Assembly (NCBI GenBank): GCA_944392695.1
Contig: CALXXN010000004.1
Coordinates: forward strand, 62,001-126,000
Origin: an uncultured Spirochaetales bacterium
GTDB taxonomy: Bacteria; Spirochaetota; Spirochaetia; Sphaerochaetales; Sphaerochaetaceae
DNA: 64,000 nt
Direction of reading: 5' to 3'
Under the pieces are notes generated by a model. It ran no database searches. It was not told where the DNA came from and saw only the letters and a program-made list of their open reading frames with translations. The translations under genes were made by a program, and so were the position numbers. Shown one piece after another: positions 1 to 8,078 of the stretch; position 1 is the stretch's first letter, and each line of letters opens with the position of its first letter.

Positions 1-450
1 ACTTACGACATGGATGTGGCTGAGGACCTGGTCCAGGAGGCGTTTGAGCGTTTCTACCTGAAGAACATGGGCTTCCCCTCCGAGGATGATGCCAAGTACT
101 GGCTGATCCGGGTCGCGAAGAACCTGGCCCTCAACCATGTGCGGCGTTCCAAGAGGGAAGGCGCCATGGTCGACAAGGTCAAGGCCGCCGCTGTCACCAA
201 GCCTTCAGCAGGTCATGATGGTGAACGCCTGCTGATGGAAGGGGAGACGGTCAAGGAGGTCAGGGCGGCGATCAAGGCGCTGCCTGAGAACCTCAGGATG
301 GTGATCATACTCAAGGAGTATGGCCATCTTGACTACAAGGCGATTGGACGTGTCCTTGGCATCAGCGAGGGCAATGTGAAGATCCGGGTGCACCGGGCGC
401 GCAAGAAGCTCGAGGAGTCCCTGTCAGGAGATGAAGGCTATGTGTATTGA
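1..450 (+). CDS. ECF-type RNA polymerase sigma factor, 5' end outside window
   Basis: An alternative sigma factor that would direct RNA polymerase to a small regulon. The frame is open from base 1; the first visible residues (TYDMDVAEDLVQEAFERFY) are the region 2 segment expected 20-40 residues into an ECF protein, so the real start lies upstream and the ATG at 10 is internal. Region 2.4-like WLIRVAKNLALNHVRR follows, and region 4 is visible as a helix-turn-helix (DYKAIGRVLGISEGNVKIRVHRARKKL) near the C-terminus. The 3' end overlaps the anti-sigma gene, so the two are probably translationally coupled. The regulon and signal cannot be read from the sequence. Confidence 0.88.
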   Translation, partial: TYDMDVAEDLVQEAFERFYLKNMGFPSEDDAKYWLIRVAKNLALNHVRRSKREGAMVDKVKAAAVTKPSAGHDGERLLMEGETVKEVRAAIKALPENLRMVIILKEYGHLDYKAIGRVLGISEGNVKIRVHRARKKLEESLSGDEGYVY

Positions 451-973
451 TGAGGCTTTGTTGTCAACTTACCTGGATGGTGAACTGAAGGAGCCATACA
501 AGAGCCAGACCGAGGAGCACCTCTCCCATTGCGCCGCCTGCAGGGCACGCCTGGAGAAGCTCAAGGCGCTGGGACAGCTGCTTGAGGCGGACAGCATCGA
601 TGAGGTGGAGCTTTCACGCGCCAAGGAGAAGACAGCTGGCATACTTGAGGGCAAGTTCTTTGTCGAAGGTGGCAAGAAGCCATCCTTCCTGCGCCGCCGT
701 ATCGAGATGGGGCTTGGAAGCATGGTGACCGCAGCGGCAGGCCTTGTCGTCGTCTTCATCGGAGGCTTTGTACTCTTTGGCAGCTCGCGTGCCCAGACAA
801 GCGAGATCATACCCTCCTACACGGTCAATGCGGACAGCGCGAATGTGCACTTCGTATCGAGCCCACAGCAGGGTCTCGACGCCTATTCGCTTGAAGAGAT
901 ACTCAGCTATCTCGACAGCCGTGGCTACAATGTCGACATCTCCCTCAAGGGTGTGCAGCCCATAGGACAGTAA
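440..973 (+). CDS. Membrane anti-sigma factor with zinc-finger (zf-HC2) domain
   Basis: Predicted partner of the sigma factor upstream. The N-terminal 45 residues carry the anti-sigma zinc-finger signature (a Cys at residue 2 and H-x3-C-x2-C in EEHLSHCAAC), and one hydrophobic segment (about residues 92-114) is followed by an extracytoplasmic tail of about 60 residues. An earlier in-frame ATG at 431 abuts the AGGAG at 426-430. The ATG at 440 has a 9-nt spacer from that SD and is preferred, giving 177 residues and an 11-nt overlap with the sigma gene. The arrangement is the usual one in which a membrane protein holds an ECF factor until an envelope signal releases it. Confidence 0.8.
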   Translation: MCIDEALLSTYLDGELKEPYKSQTEEHLSHCAACRARLEKLKALGQLLEADSIDEVELSRAKEKTAGILEGKFFVEGGKKPSFLRRRIEMGLGSMVTAAAGLVVVFIGGFVLFGSSRAQTSEIIPSYTVNADSANVHFVSSPQQGLDAYSLEEILSYLDSRGYNVDISLKGVQPIGQ

Positions 974-1007
974 GACAGGTACGAGAGATTACAGCCTACG
1001 GCTTTTG

Positions 1008-1016
1008 TGTTATACT
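1008..1016 (+). promoter_or_regulatory. Extended -10 promoter (TGTTATACT)
   Basis: A perfect TGn extended -10 element lies directly upstream of the dihydroorotate-dehydrogenase-like gene. The only -35 candidate (TTACAG at 989-994, 16-bp spacer) is weak. The expected start, near 1023, falls in the loop of the hairpin described next. Confidence 0.55.
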
Positions 1017-1048
1017 CCTTCCAGAAACACGGAAGGAGTTTTTGTTTT
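1014..1048 (+). terminator. Hairpin plus T-tract between anti-sigma gene and next gene
   Basis: Perfect 9-bp arms ACTCCTTCC (1014-1022) and GGAAGGAGT (1031-1039) with an 8-nt loop are followed by TTTTTGTTTT. This looks like an intrinsic terminator for the sigma/anti-sigma transcript. Its right arm is also the Shine-Dalgarno sequence of the next gene, whose ATG is at 1049. Confidence 0.65.
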
Positions 1049-2029
1049 ATGGATTTGACATCGAAGTACCTGGGCCTCAGCCTAAGGAACCCCATCATAG
1101 CAGCATCCAGCCCCTTGACCCGTTCAATCGACGCCTTGAAGCGCTGTGAGGATGCCGGAGCTGGAGCCGTCGTCCTGAAATCCATCTTTGAGGAACAGAT
1201 CGAGGCCCAGACCGACCGTGACAGGGCGGCAAGCGAGGACTTCCTCAGCCATTCTGACGCAGCTGAGTACTTCGAAGCTGTCAGCAGGGATTATTATATC
1301 AACCAGTATCTCGAGCTTGTGAGGAAGGCCAAGTCCTCACTCTCGATCCCGGTGATCGCCTCGATCAACTGCGCTTCTCTTTCCTCCTGGACCGGATACA
1401 TCTCCTCATTCAGTGAGGCTGGTGCTGATGCGATCGAGCTCAACTACTACCCGATAGCGGCAGATGCTGACACAGAGGGCAGGACGGTGGACAAGCGCCT
1501 TATCGATTTCGCACTTGCGGCACGCAAGGCGACGGACACACCCATCGCGATCAAGATCGGCTACAAGTATTCATCACTTGCCAACATCATGCGCTCATTG
1601 GACAAGGCCGGCGTTGATGGCATCGTTATCTTCAACCGCTTCTTCCGCCCTGATATAGACATAGACACGATGAGCCTCTCAAAGGCCTCCAACCCGCTCT
1701 CTGACAGTGGGGAGTACGCGGAGAGCCTGCGCTGGACCGCCTTGATGAGCGCCGAGCTTGGTTGCGACATCTGCGCTTCCACGGGGATCCACGACGCCCA
1801 GACGGTGATCAAGCTGCTCCTCGCCGGGGCTGCCGCCTGCCAGGTCTGCTCTGCCGCGGTAAAAGACATCAACATCTTCGGCAAGATGGCCGATGGGCTT
1901 TCGTCATGGATGGAGGAGAAGGGCTTCTCTTCGATAGCCGGTTTCCGTGGCCGCTTGGCACAGGAGAGGATCGCTGATGGCGCCCTCTGGGAGAGGACAC
2001 AGTACGTCAAGGGACTGATGGAGGTTTGA
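1049..2029 (+). CDS. Dihydroorotate dehydrogenase-like flavoprotein
   Basis: A 326-residue TIM-barrel flavoenzyme of the PyrD/dihydropyrimidine-dehydrogenase superfamily. Seen: the N-terminal DLTSKYLGLSLRNPIIAAS (FMN-site start), the central ELNYY stretch at the position where family members have the substrate-binding Asn, IKIGYKYSS and GVDGIVIFNRF barrel strands, and the C-terminal GCDICASTGIHDAQTVIKLLLAGA phosphate-binding region. The usual catalytic Cys/Ser loop is not obvious, so this belongs to the PyrD-like group of uncertain substrate rather than proven PyrD. The ATG at 1049 is chosen over one further upstream because GGAAGGAG sits about 10 nt before it. The acyltransferase starts 2 nt after its stop. 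Confidence 0.75.
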   Translation: MDLTSKYLGLSLRNPIIAASSPLTRSIDALKRCEDAGAGAVVLKSIFEEQIEAQTDRDRAASEDFLSHSDAAEYFEAVSRDYYINQYLELVRKAKSSLSIPVIASINCASLSSWTGYISSFSEAGADAIELNYYPIAADADTEGRTVDKRLIDFALAARKATDTPIAIKIGYKYSSLANIMRSLDKAGVDGIVIFNRFFRPDIDIDTMSLSKASNPLSDSGEYAESLRWTALMSAELGCDICASTGIHDAQTVIKLLLAGAAACQVCSAAVKDINIFGKMADGLSSWMEEKGFSSIAGFRGRLAQERIADGALWERTQYVKGLMEV

Positions 2030-2030
2030 A

Positions 2031-3173
2031 ATGCTCGATAGGGACAAGTATGACGATATAGCACCATACAACCAGAAGGAGAGCGAGGAGGCCTGCCAGA
2101 GGATCAAGGAGCATCCTGAGTTCCTCTACGCCTTCGCCGCCGCGATGTTCCCGGAGACGGATGATGTGCATGAGAAGAGGAAGGCCTTTGTCCTTGGTGC
2201 GCTTTCCAGGCTTGACGATGTCCATTCCTACGATGACTTCCAGCGCATGATCACCTGTGACGTCTTCCTCAAGACAGTGCTCGACATCTCAGTGCCGCGC
2301 TTCAGCTTCTCAGGCCAGGAGGCCTTGGATCCGGGCCAGAGCTACCTCTTCATCTCCAACCACCGCGACATCATCCTCGACTGCGCCTTGACCGACTACG
2401 CACTCTACCTGAACGGGCTGCCGATTTGTGAGATGGCCATTGGGGACAACCTCCTGTCGAACCAGTTCATCCTGGACCTCTTCAAGCTCAACGGGGCGAT
2501 CATCGTCCACCGTGACCTGCCTGTCAGGGCGAAATACAATGAGACGATCCGCTTCTCCGAGTATCTTGTCGACAGGGTCATGAGCGGCAAGTCCGTCTGG
2601 CTTGCCCAGAAGAGCGGCCGTAGCAAGGATGGCCTTGATGTGACACATCCATCGATCATCAAGATGCTCCACTTGTCCAAGAAGAAGGAGGGTGTGGGTT
2701 TCTCACAGGTGATCCGCGACTGCAGGATCGTTCCTGTTGCTGTCAGCTACGAGCATGATCCCAATGATATCAGCAAGGCCAGGGAGGAGATCCTGACCAA
2801 GCGTAATGGTGGGCATTATGAGAAGTCCAAGCACGAGGACATGTTCTCCATGGTCCGTGGACTAAGGGAGTACAAGGGTGGTGTGCATATCGCTTTCGGC
2901 ACACCGCTCACCGACCGTGACTACATGACTCCAGACGAGGTCGCCACCGAGATCGACCGCCAGATCCACAGCTGCTACCACCTCTATCCAACGAACTGGT
3001 ATTGCTATGACTATCTCAACGGCAATCGCGACAACAGCGACAAGTACAAGGATTTCGATGCCGACCGCTTCATGCTCCGTTATGAGATCCTGGCACCGGA
3101 GGTCAAGACCTTCATACTTGAAAGCTACGCCAACCCTGTGAGGTCACAGCTTGCGGCACTTGCGCGCGCTTAG
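2031..3173 (+). CDS. Glycerolipid acyltransferase (PlsC/PlsB-like)
   Basis: A probable acyl transfer enzyme of phospholipid synthesis, acting at the inner membrane surface. The acyltransferase motif appears as FISNHRDIILD (about residues 110-120), a variant of the HX4D box found in a group of bacterial glycerol acyltransferases. Further blocks are LFKLNGAIIVHRDL and SVWLAQKSGRSKDGLD (substrate phosphate binding). The 380-residue length includes an N-terminal region of about 90 residues before the domain. The start has GGAGG 5-6 nt upstream and lies 2 nt after the preceding stop, so it is in an operon with the flavoprotein. Its 3' end overlaps the lipoprotein gene by 23 nt. Acceptor specificity (G3P or lyso-PA) is not resolved. 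Confidence 0.78.
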   Translation: MLDRDKYDDIAPYNQKESEEACQRIKEHPEFLYAFAAAMFPETDDVHEKRKAFVLGALSRLDDVHSYDDFQRMITCDVFLKTVLDISVPRFSFSGQEALDPGQSYLFISNHRDIILDCALTDYALYLNGLPICEMAIGDNLLSNQFILDLFKLNGAIIVHRDLPVRAKYNETIRFSEYLVDRVMSGKSVWLAQKSGRSKDGLDVTHPSIIKMLHLSKKKEGVGFSQVIRDCRIVPVAVSYEHDPNDISKAREEILTKRNGGHYEKSKHEDMFSMVRGLREYKGGVHIAFGTPLTDRDYMTPDEVATEIDRQIHSCYHLYPTNWYCYDYLNGNRDNSDKYKDFDADRFMLRYEILAPEVKTFILESYANPVRSQLAALARA

Positions 3174-3732
3174 CATCACTCTATTGCTGGTCACAGGCCT
3201 CCTTTCCTCTTGTGAGGAAGGAGGCTTCAGTGTCCAATCACCAAGCCTGGCCCAGGAAGTGGTGTATGACAGTGATGGTTCCTCGTCACGCCACCTGGTC
3301 TTCTCCGCTTCGATGAGCGTTGATGATTCCTATTCGCTCTCGCTCACAGGTCCTGATGGCCTTGTCTGGGAGGGCGCGCTCACGAACGAGCCCCCCTACT
3401 ACATTTCTGATGAGCTGATGCTTACAAGGGGGGCTTCCTTCAGTGAAGGGGATTATGGATGGCGCATCATGAACAGCCATGGGCGTGAAGTCACTGGCAC
3501 CATCAGCTGGCAGGAGGGTGATGTGGTCCTGCCAGGCATCAACCGCTATGGCTGGGTGGAGGCGGATGGACCCGTGCTGGTGCGTTCATCTGATGGCGCC
3601 CAAGCCAAGCTTCAACCAATGGAGGAGGTGCCTTTCACAGGCCCTGTGTCGCTGACTGTGCAGGATGGCCATGGCAACAGCTACACAGTCAATTCGTCCG
3701 TCCCACCATCAGCCTCAAGTCCTTCTCCTTGA
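3151..3732 (+). CDS. Putative lipoprotein of unknown function
   Basis: 193 residues starting at TTG 3151, with GTGAGGT about 6 nt upstream and inside the end of the acyltransferase gene. The N-terminus is a lipoprotein signal (basic MRHLR, hydrophobic SITLLLVTG, lipobox LSSC), so the mature protein would be lipidated and start CEEGGFSV. The rest is Ser/Gly-rich with alternating polar/hydrophobic stretches that suggest a beta-sandwich. I do not recognise a family. The last 44 nt overlap the 3' end of convergent mutL. Confidence 0.62.
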   Translation: MRHLRALSITLLLVTGLLSSCEEGGFSVQSPSLAQEVVYDSDGSSSRHLVFSASMSVDDSYSLSLTGPDGLVWEGALTNEPPYYISDELMLTRGASFSEGDYGWRIMNSHGREVTGTISWQEGDVVLPGINRYGWVEADGPVLVRSSDGAQAKLQPMEEVPFTGPVSLTVQDGHGNSYTVNSSVPPSASSPSP

Positions 3733-5521
3733 GCCGGATCACGAAGGTGCGTCCATGTGGGCAGCTGGGGTCCTCCAGGCGGAAGACGCCTTCAACCAGG
3801 GCCTTGGCCGCATGTTCATCGATCACATCCCCCGCCTTGATCGCCGCATGGCAGGCGACGATGGCGTAAAGACCAGCCTCGATCTCCTCCTCGCTTCCCA
3901 CGGCTTTCTGGATGAAGTCGACAAGCTTGTGCTCCTGTCCCTCACTACCATGTGGTATGCTGTCGAGTTCCCAGAGCTTGTCTGCCTTGCGTGTCAGCCC
4001 TATGCCGTACTGGGTGTAGATATAGGCGTTGCCCGAGAGGAAGTCATCGACATCGGCTTCTGTCTCGAACTCTATTGGGGTAAGCAAGGGCTGTACGTCG
4101 CGGCGTTGCCTGAGTTCATTGAAGATCAACCTCTCATGGGCTGCGTGCTGGTCGACAAGCCAGAGTTCATCACCACGCTCACACAGCAGGAAGAGCCTGA
4201 AGGCCTGTCCAATGTAGCGTATTGGCACTTCGCTGTCCTTCCAGACGGATGAGGTGGCTTCAGCTTCAAGCCTGTGCTGCGTGGGCTCTGGCTGTGGGGC
4301 TTTGGCCGGCCTGTCTTTGAAGAGCTCCTTCGCCTTCTCAAGCCAGGCTGTGTCACGTGGCTTCTCATTCACAGCCTCCACTTTGTGTGGAGTATATGAT
4401 GCCGAGGGTGACCTCAGCGCCCAGCTGAGGCGGTCCGCACTACGCCCTGGATCCTCCCAGCTTGTGCTGACAGCTGCCTGCAGTCCTGGAAGCCCAGGCT
4501 GTTCTCCTCCTGCCTTGAGGGTGGGGATCTGACGTGGCAGGCCTGCATGGATCAAGCTGTGTACCTCATGATGGACCTGGGCCTTGTTGCGTATCCTCAC
4601 CTCCCTCTTGGCAGGGTGGATGTTGAAGTCGACCAGTGAGCTGTCATCCTCAAGGAAGAGGACGGTGTAGGGGAAGGCGCCTCCCGGGAGGATCTCCCCA
4701 TAGCCATGGGTCACGGCCTGGACGAGTGAGAACTCATCGACAGGCCGTTTGTTGACGTAAATCTTGATCCGGCTCCTGTCGCTGCGTCTGAGTGCCGGCA
4801 GGGATGTGACAATCTTCAGCGAGAAGTCATCATAGCTCTTCTCGAGGTAGGTGAAGTCAGACCTCGAGACACCTTCCTCAAGGGTGAGTATGTCGAGGAC
4901 CCTGTCCTCAAGCTTCTCCCTCTTTGGAAGGTCGACACGCAGGATCCCGTCCTGACGGAAGGAGAAGTGCACAGAGGGGAAGGCCATGGCCTTGGCGACC
5001 AGTGTCGAGCGGCAAAGCCCTGCCTCGCTGGCTGGGCGTTTCAGGAAGCCCCTCCTCGCGGGGACTTCGGAAAAGAGGTCCTCAACAGTCACGATCGTGC
5101 CCTGGTCAGGGCCACCTTCGACGGCGTCGAAGACCCGGCCATTGTCAGCACGTATGGTCCAGGGCCGTCCTCCAAGGTAGGATGATGCGATTGATACCCT
5201 GCTGACAGCGGCCACCGAGTGCAATGCTTCTCCTCTGAAGCCCATCGTATGGATCTGGTACAGGTCATCCAGGCTGTGGATCTTGCTGGTCGCATACTGT
5301 GTCAGGGCAAGGGGGAGGTCCTCTTTTGACATGCCCTTGCCATTGTCCTGGACGACGATGCTGTCGATTCCACCGCCTATGACGGAGACTGAGACCTCGT
5401 CAGCACCTGCGTCGATCGCATTGTCCACAAGCTCCCTGACAACGCTCTGGGGACGCTCTATGACTTCGCCCGCCGCTATGCGGGCTGCGAGTATGTTATC
5501 AAGTAGTCTTATTTCCGACAT
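3689..5521 (-). CDS. mutL: DNA mismatch repair protein MutL
   Basis: GHKL ATPase that couples mismatch recognition to strand incision in repair. All N-terminal ATP-binding motifs are visible: LVDNAIDAGAD (the usual Glu before the Asn is Asp here), VQDNGKGM, TMGFRGEAL and the ATSKI loop. The C-terminal dimerisation domain contains LWLVDQHAAHERLIFNELR, ACHAAIKAGDVI and a terminal CPHGRTF segment like those of MutL endonucleases. A longer frame runs to 5572, but the conserved N-terminus begins at MSEIRLLD (5521). A TGTTATAAT element ends 7 nt before this ATG and no SD is usable, which predicts a leaderless mRNA. 610 residues is normal length. Confidence 0.95.
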   Translation of the reverse strand: MSEIRLLDNILAARIAAGEVIERPQSVVRELVDNAIDAGADEVSVSVIGGGIDSIVVQDNGKGMSKEDLPLALTQYATSKIHSLDDLYQIHTMGFRGEALHSVAAVSRVSIASSYLGGRPWTIRADNGRVFDAVEGGPDQGTIVTVEDLFSEVPARRGFLKRPASEAGLCRSTLVAKAMAFPSVHFSFRQDGILRVDLPKREKLEDRVLDILTLEEGVSRSDFTYLEKSYDDFSLKIVTSLPALRRSDRSRIKIYVNKRPVDEFSLVQAVTHGYGEILPGGAFPYTVLFLEDDSSLVDFNIHPAKREVRIRNKAQVHHEVHSLIHAGLPRQIPTLKAGGEQPGLPGLQAAVSTSWEDPGRSADRLSWALRSPSASYTPHKVEAVNEKPRDTAWLEKAKELFKDRPAKAPQPEPTQHRLEAEATSSVWKDSEVPIRYIGQAFRLFLLCERGDELWLVDQHAAHERLIFNELRQRRDVQPLLTPIEFETEADVDDFLSGNAYIYTQYGIGLTRKADKLWELDSIPHGSEGQEHKLVDFIQKAVGSEEEIEAGLYAIVACHAAIKAGDVIDEHAAKALVEGVFRLEDPSCPHGRTFVIRLKEKDLRLMVGRTN

Positions 5522-5528
5522 GTGGAGG

Positions 5529-5537
5529 ATTATAACA
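5529..5537 (-). promoter_or_regulatory. Extended -10 promoter of mutL, predicted leaderless
   Basis: On the minus strand TGTTATAAT is a perfect extended -10. Seven nucleotides separate TATAAT from the mutL ATG, so the expected transcription start coincides with or abuts the A of the start codon. Confidence 0.7.
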
Positions 5538-5586
5538 CCAAGGCGGGGTGGGGTGCACAGCAGGAGTGTCAATCCTACTGTCTCTG

Positions 5587-7980
5587 TCAGAATCGCAGCG
5601 TGCTTATGATTGAAAATCCCAGTGTCGAGGCTTCTCCATCCGCGATGACTACGTTGTCGTAATCCGGGTCTTCTGAAAGCGGGGCGCTTGAGAAGAGGGA
5701 GAAGTAGAAGCCAAGATGGCCGAAGGTCTTCTCAACAGAGAGGGAGAACACGTTGTCAGGCGAGAAGAAGAATGAGCCTGCATCCGTCCACTCCCTTATG
5801 CCACCGACAAGGTTGCGTCTCACCATCGCGGCGCTTATGTCCACATCATTGTAGGTGTAGCTCAGTGAGAGGGTGAGCTGGTCGCCGGAGCGTCCGCTGG
5901 CGAGGCTGGAGAAGTCAACGACCTCGTAGGAGACCTGTCCATTGAAGCGCTCCGCCTCGTAACCCAGTCCAAGTTGCAAGTATCCGGCAAGTCCTTCTAT
6001 CCAGGCTGTGTCCGCACACTCGCTGAGTCCAAGACGGGTGAAGGCGTCGAAGTGATGTTCCCTGGCGCGTCCTGTGGCCACGCCACCTGACAGGGGGATG
6101 GTGAAGCCTCCTATCCTGGCTTCCAACGCCAGTCCGGCCGCGAGTTCCTGGTCAGGTCCGAAGACATGCATCAGGAAGCTTGTCGGAGAGAACTCCATGA
6201 TCGTGCTCACATAGGTTGACAGGTCAAGCCTGCCATCAAGGAAGGTCTTGCCCATCGAGATCCTTGGTATGAGCAAGGCCTCGTAATCAAGCGCGTTGAA
6301 CTTCATGTCCATCGCCGCTTCGACTGTGACCTCGGGTCCGATGCTGCCCATGGGCAGTACTGATACGGAGAAGGACATGATACGAGGCCTCTCCAGGTTG
6401 TCGGCGAAGAGAGAGAGCGATGCCCTGGATGGAATCACCAGTAGGGCGTCCAGGCTGAGCGGGGCCTGGCGTCCATAGGAGCCATAGGAGGGGTCGAAGA
6501 AGGAAGGGGCTGGCACCCTGTCCTCACGGGAGAGGAAGAGGTGGGAGGATGTTACACTGCCGATGTTGATGGACTCGATCATCGTGGCGATGTCGGTGAA
6601 GAAGTCGTAGAGCAGGTCGAAGGTCGACCCTGACCCGATGCCGAAGTCGTACCATATGTCATCCTGCTCATTGCCGAAAGAGAGGTGTCCGTCGGAGGTG
6701 GAGAGTATGAAGGGGAAGCGCAGGGCGAAAGAGGAGTCCTCCAGGAGGAAGGTGAGCCGTGGCCTGATGAAGACCGAGGAGCTTGTCCCATAGCTGTAGC
6801 CGGTGTCCAATGCGACTTCGAGCCAGGATGGTGTTGTCGATAGGTGGCCTGTGTCAGGTGCGAAGATGGCACGGTAACCATCGACAGCGGCAGAGAAGGC
6901 GATCTCAGGTACGAGACCTTCGTTGAAGTAGACGGCCATGCGGGTCTCAATGGCCTCGTTCTGATAACCGAGGGCTATGAAGCCCTGGCCATGCTCGTCC
7001 CAGGCGTTTGTGGTATCTGTGACAAGACCCATCATGCGCACACCAGCCGCGAGGCTTATGTCGAAGAGCTCTCCTGAGAACTCGAATGAGAAGTAGTCCT
7101 CGCCTTCCACGATGCGTCCCGTGTTGTTCTCAAGCGGCAGCTGGAGGTCGATGATCAGGGAGAAGGGGTCCACGACATAGGAGGCACTTGAGTGGAACAT
7201 CAATGTGTTCCCGTTGTCACGTTCTGTGATGTAGCCGTTGAGGAACTGTCCATATTGCAGGCCGCCCACTGTCCAGGCGATGCCTGTGTCAAGGGAGAAG
7301 CGTCCCGCGGTGAGCGGCACGCTCACAGACATGCCCCAGCCGTCGACGGCCTGGTCGGATGCCAGGTCGAAGGCCATGGCTCCTGTGACCTGCAAGGCGA
7401 GGTCCACGACACTGCTTTCGATGAGTGGTGCGTAGACATGGGCCTCTGGGTAGAAGACGAGGTCCTTGAGCGCCTCATGGTCGACCTGGGTCAGCAAGGA
7501 GAGTCCGAAGCGCATGCCCTGCCCCGGGATGTTGTAGTTGGCGCTGTAGTTCAGGAAGCCTTCCTCTTCCTGCAAGGTGATGTCGCTGTAGCTGAGCGTA
7601 TGGGTGTACCAGGTCCCCTCGTAAGTGCTCAGGAGGGAGAGGCTGTCCGTCGTTGGTTTGAAGGAGTTCGTCAGGGCTGATGACACACCGAAGGGGTCGG
7701 CGGGGAGGATCAGCTTGCTGCCTATATTGAAGGTGAAACGCCCATCAAGGGCCTGCCAGTCGACTTCGCTGATATACCGGGTGATGTAGCTGACCCAGTC
7801 CCTCCATCCATCGGCCTCTGCTGCCGAAGGGATGTGGAAGGGGTCAAGGCTGAAACGTACAAGGAGATTGTCGAGTCTTATCTCCGGCTGGAAGGCGAAG
7901 GAGAGCACGGCCTCCTCACCTGCGCTCTGCGTCATGCTGGTGAGCAGCCTGATGTTGAACGCTGGTGGCTCCGCATCCAC
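5587..7980 (-). CDS. Outer-membrane beta-barrel protein, probably the 3' half of a frameshifted gene
   Basis: 797 residues from the first GTG of the frame (7980), composed of alternating hydrophobic/polar strands rich in aromatic and Gly residues, and ending STLRF. A C-terminal Phe after such strands is the BAM-recognised signature of outer-membrane barrels. It has no signal peptide and the GTG has no SD. The frame stays open upstream without a stop to the A9 run at 8086-8094 and beyond, encoding KKKPVGDSTSSDAAPVDW on the way. A -1 shift there would join it to the exported FecR-like protein encoded immediately upstream. I therefore regard it as the C-terminal domain of one surface protein. 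The barrel family is not identified. Confidence 0.7.
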   Translation of the reverse strand: MDAEPPAFNIRLLTSMTQSAGEEAVLSFAFQPEIRLDNLLVRFSLDPFHIPSAAEADGWRDWVSYITRYISEVDWQALDGRFTFNIGSKLILPADPFGVSSALTNSFKPTTDSLSLLSTYEGTWYTHTLSYSDITLQEEEGFLNYSANYNIPGQGMRFGLSLLTQVDHEALKDLVFYPEAHVYAPLIESSVVDLALQVTGAMAFDLASDQAVDGWGMSVSVPLTAGRFSLDTGIAWTVGGLQYGQFLNGYITERDNGNTLMFHSSASYVVDPFSLIIDLQLPLENNTGRIVEGEDYFSFEFSGELFDISLAAGVRMMGLVTDTTNAWDEHGQGFIALGYQNEAIETRMAVYFNEGLVPEIAFSAAVDGYRAIFAPDTGHLSTTPSWLEVALDTGYSYGTSSSVFIRPRLTFLLEDSSFALRFPFILSTSDGHLSFGNEQDDIWYDFGIGSGSTFDLLYDFFTDIATMIESINIGSVTSSHLFLSREDRVPAPSFFDPSYGSYGRQAPLSLDALLVIPSRASLSLFADNLERPRIMSFSVSVLPMGSIGPEVTVEAAMDMKFNALDYEALLIPRISMGKTFLDGRLDLSTYVSTIMEFSPTSFLMHVFGPDQELAAGLALEARIGGFTIPLSGGVATGRAREHHFDAFTRLGLSECADTAWIEGLAGYLQLGLGYEAERFNGQVSYEVVDFSSLASGRSGDQLTLSLSYTYNDVDISAAMVRRNLVGGIREWTDAGSFFFSPDNVFSLSVEKTFGHLGFYFSLFSSAPLSEDPDYDNVVIADGEASTLGFSIISTLRF

Positions 7981-8078
7981 CTCACTTGCAGGCTCCCCTG
8001 CAGGCCTTGGATACGCTACGACGCCAGTGACTGGTATGTTCCAATCGACTGGCGCCGCATCTGATGAGGTGGAATCAC

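Noticed and set aside
614-973. Antisense frames over the anti-sigma gene
   Set aside because: Shadows created by GC-rich codon bias, with no start signals.
3665-4252. Plus-strand open frame of 195 codons opposite mutL
   Set aside because: No SD, no family pattern, and entirely antisense to conserved MutL C-terminal sequence.
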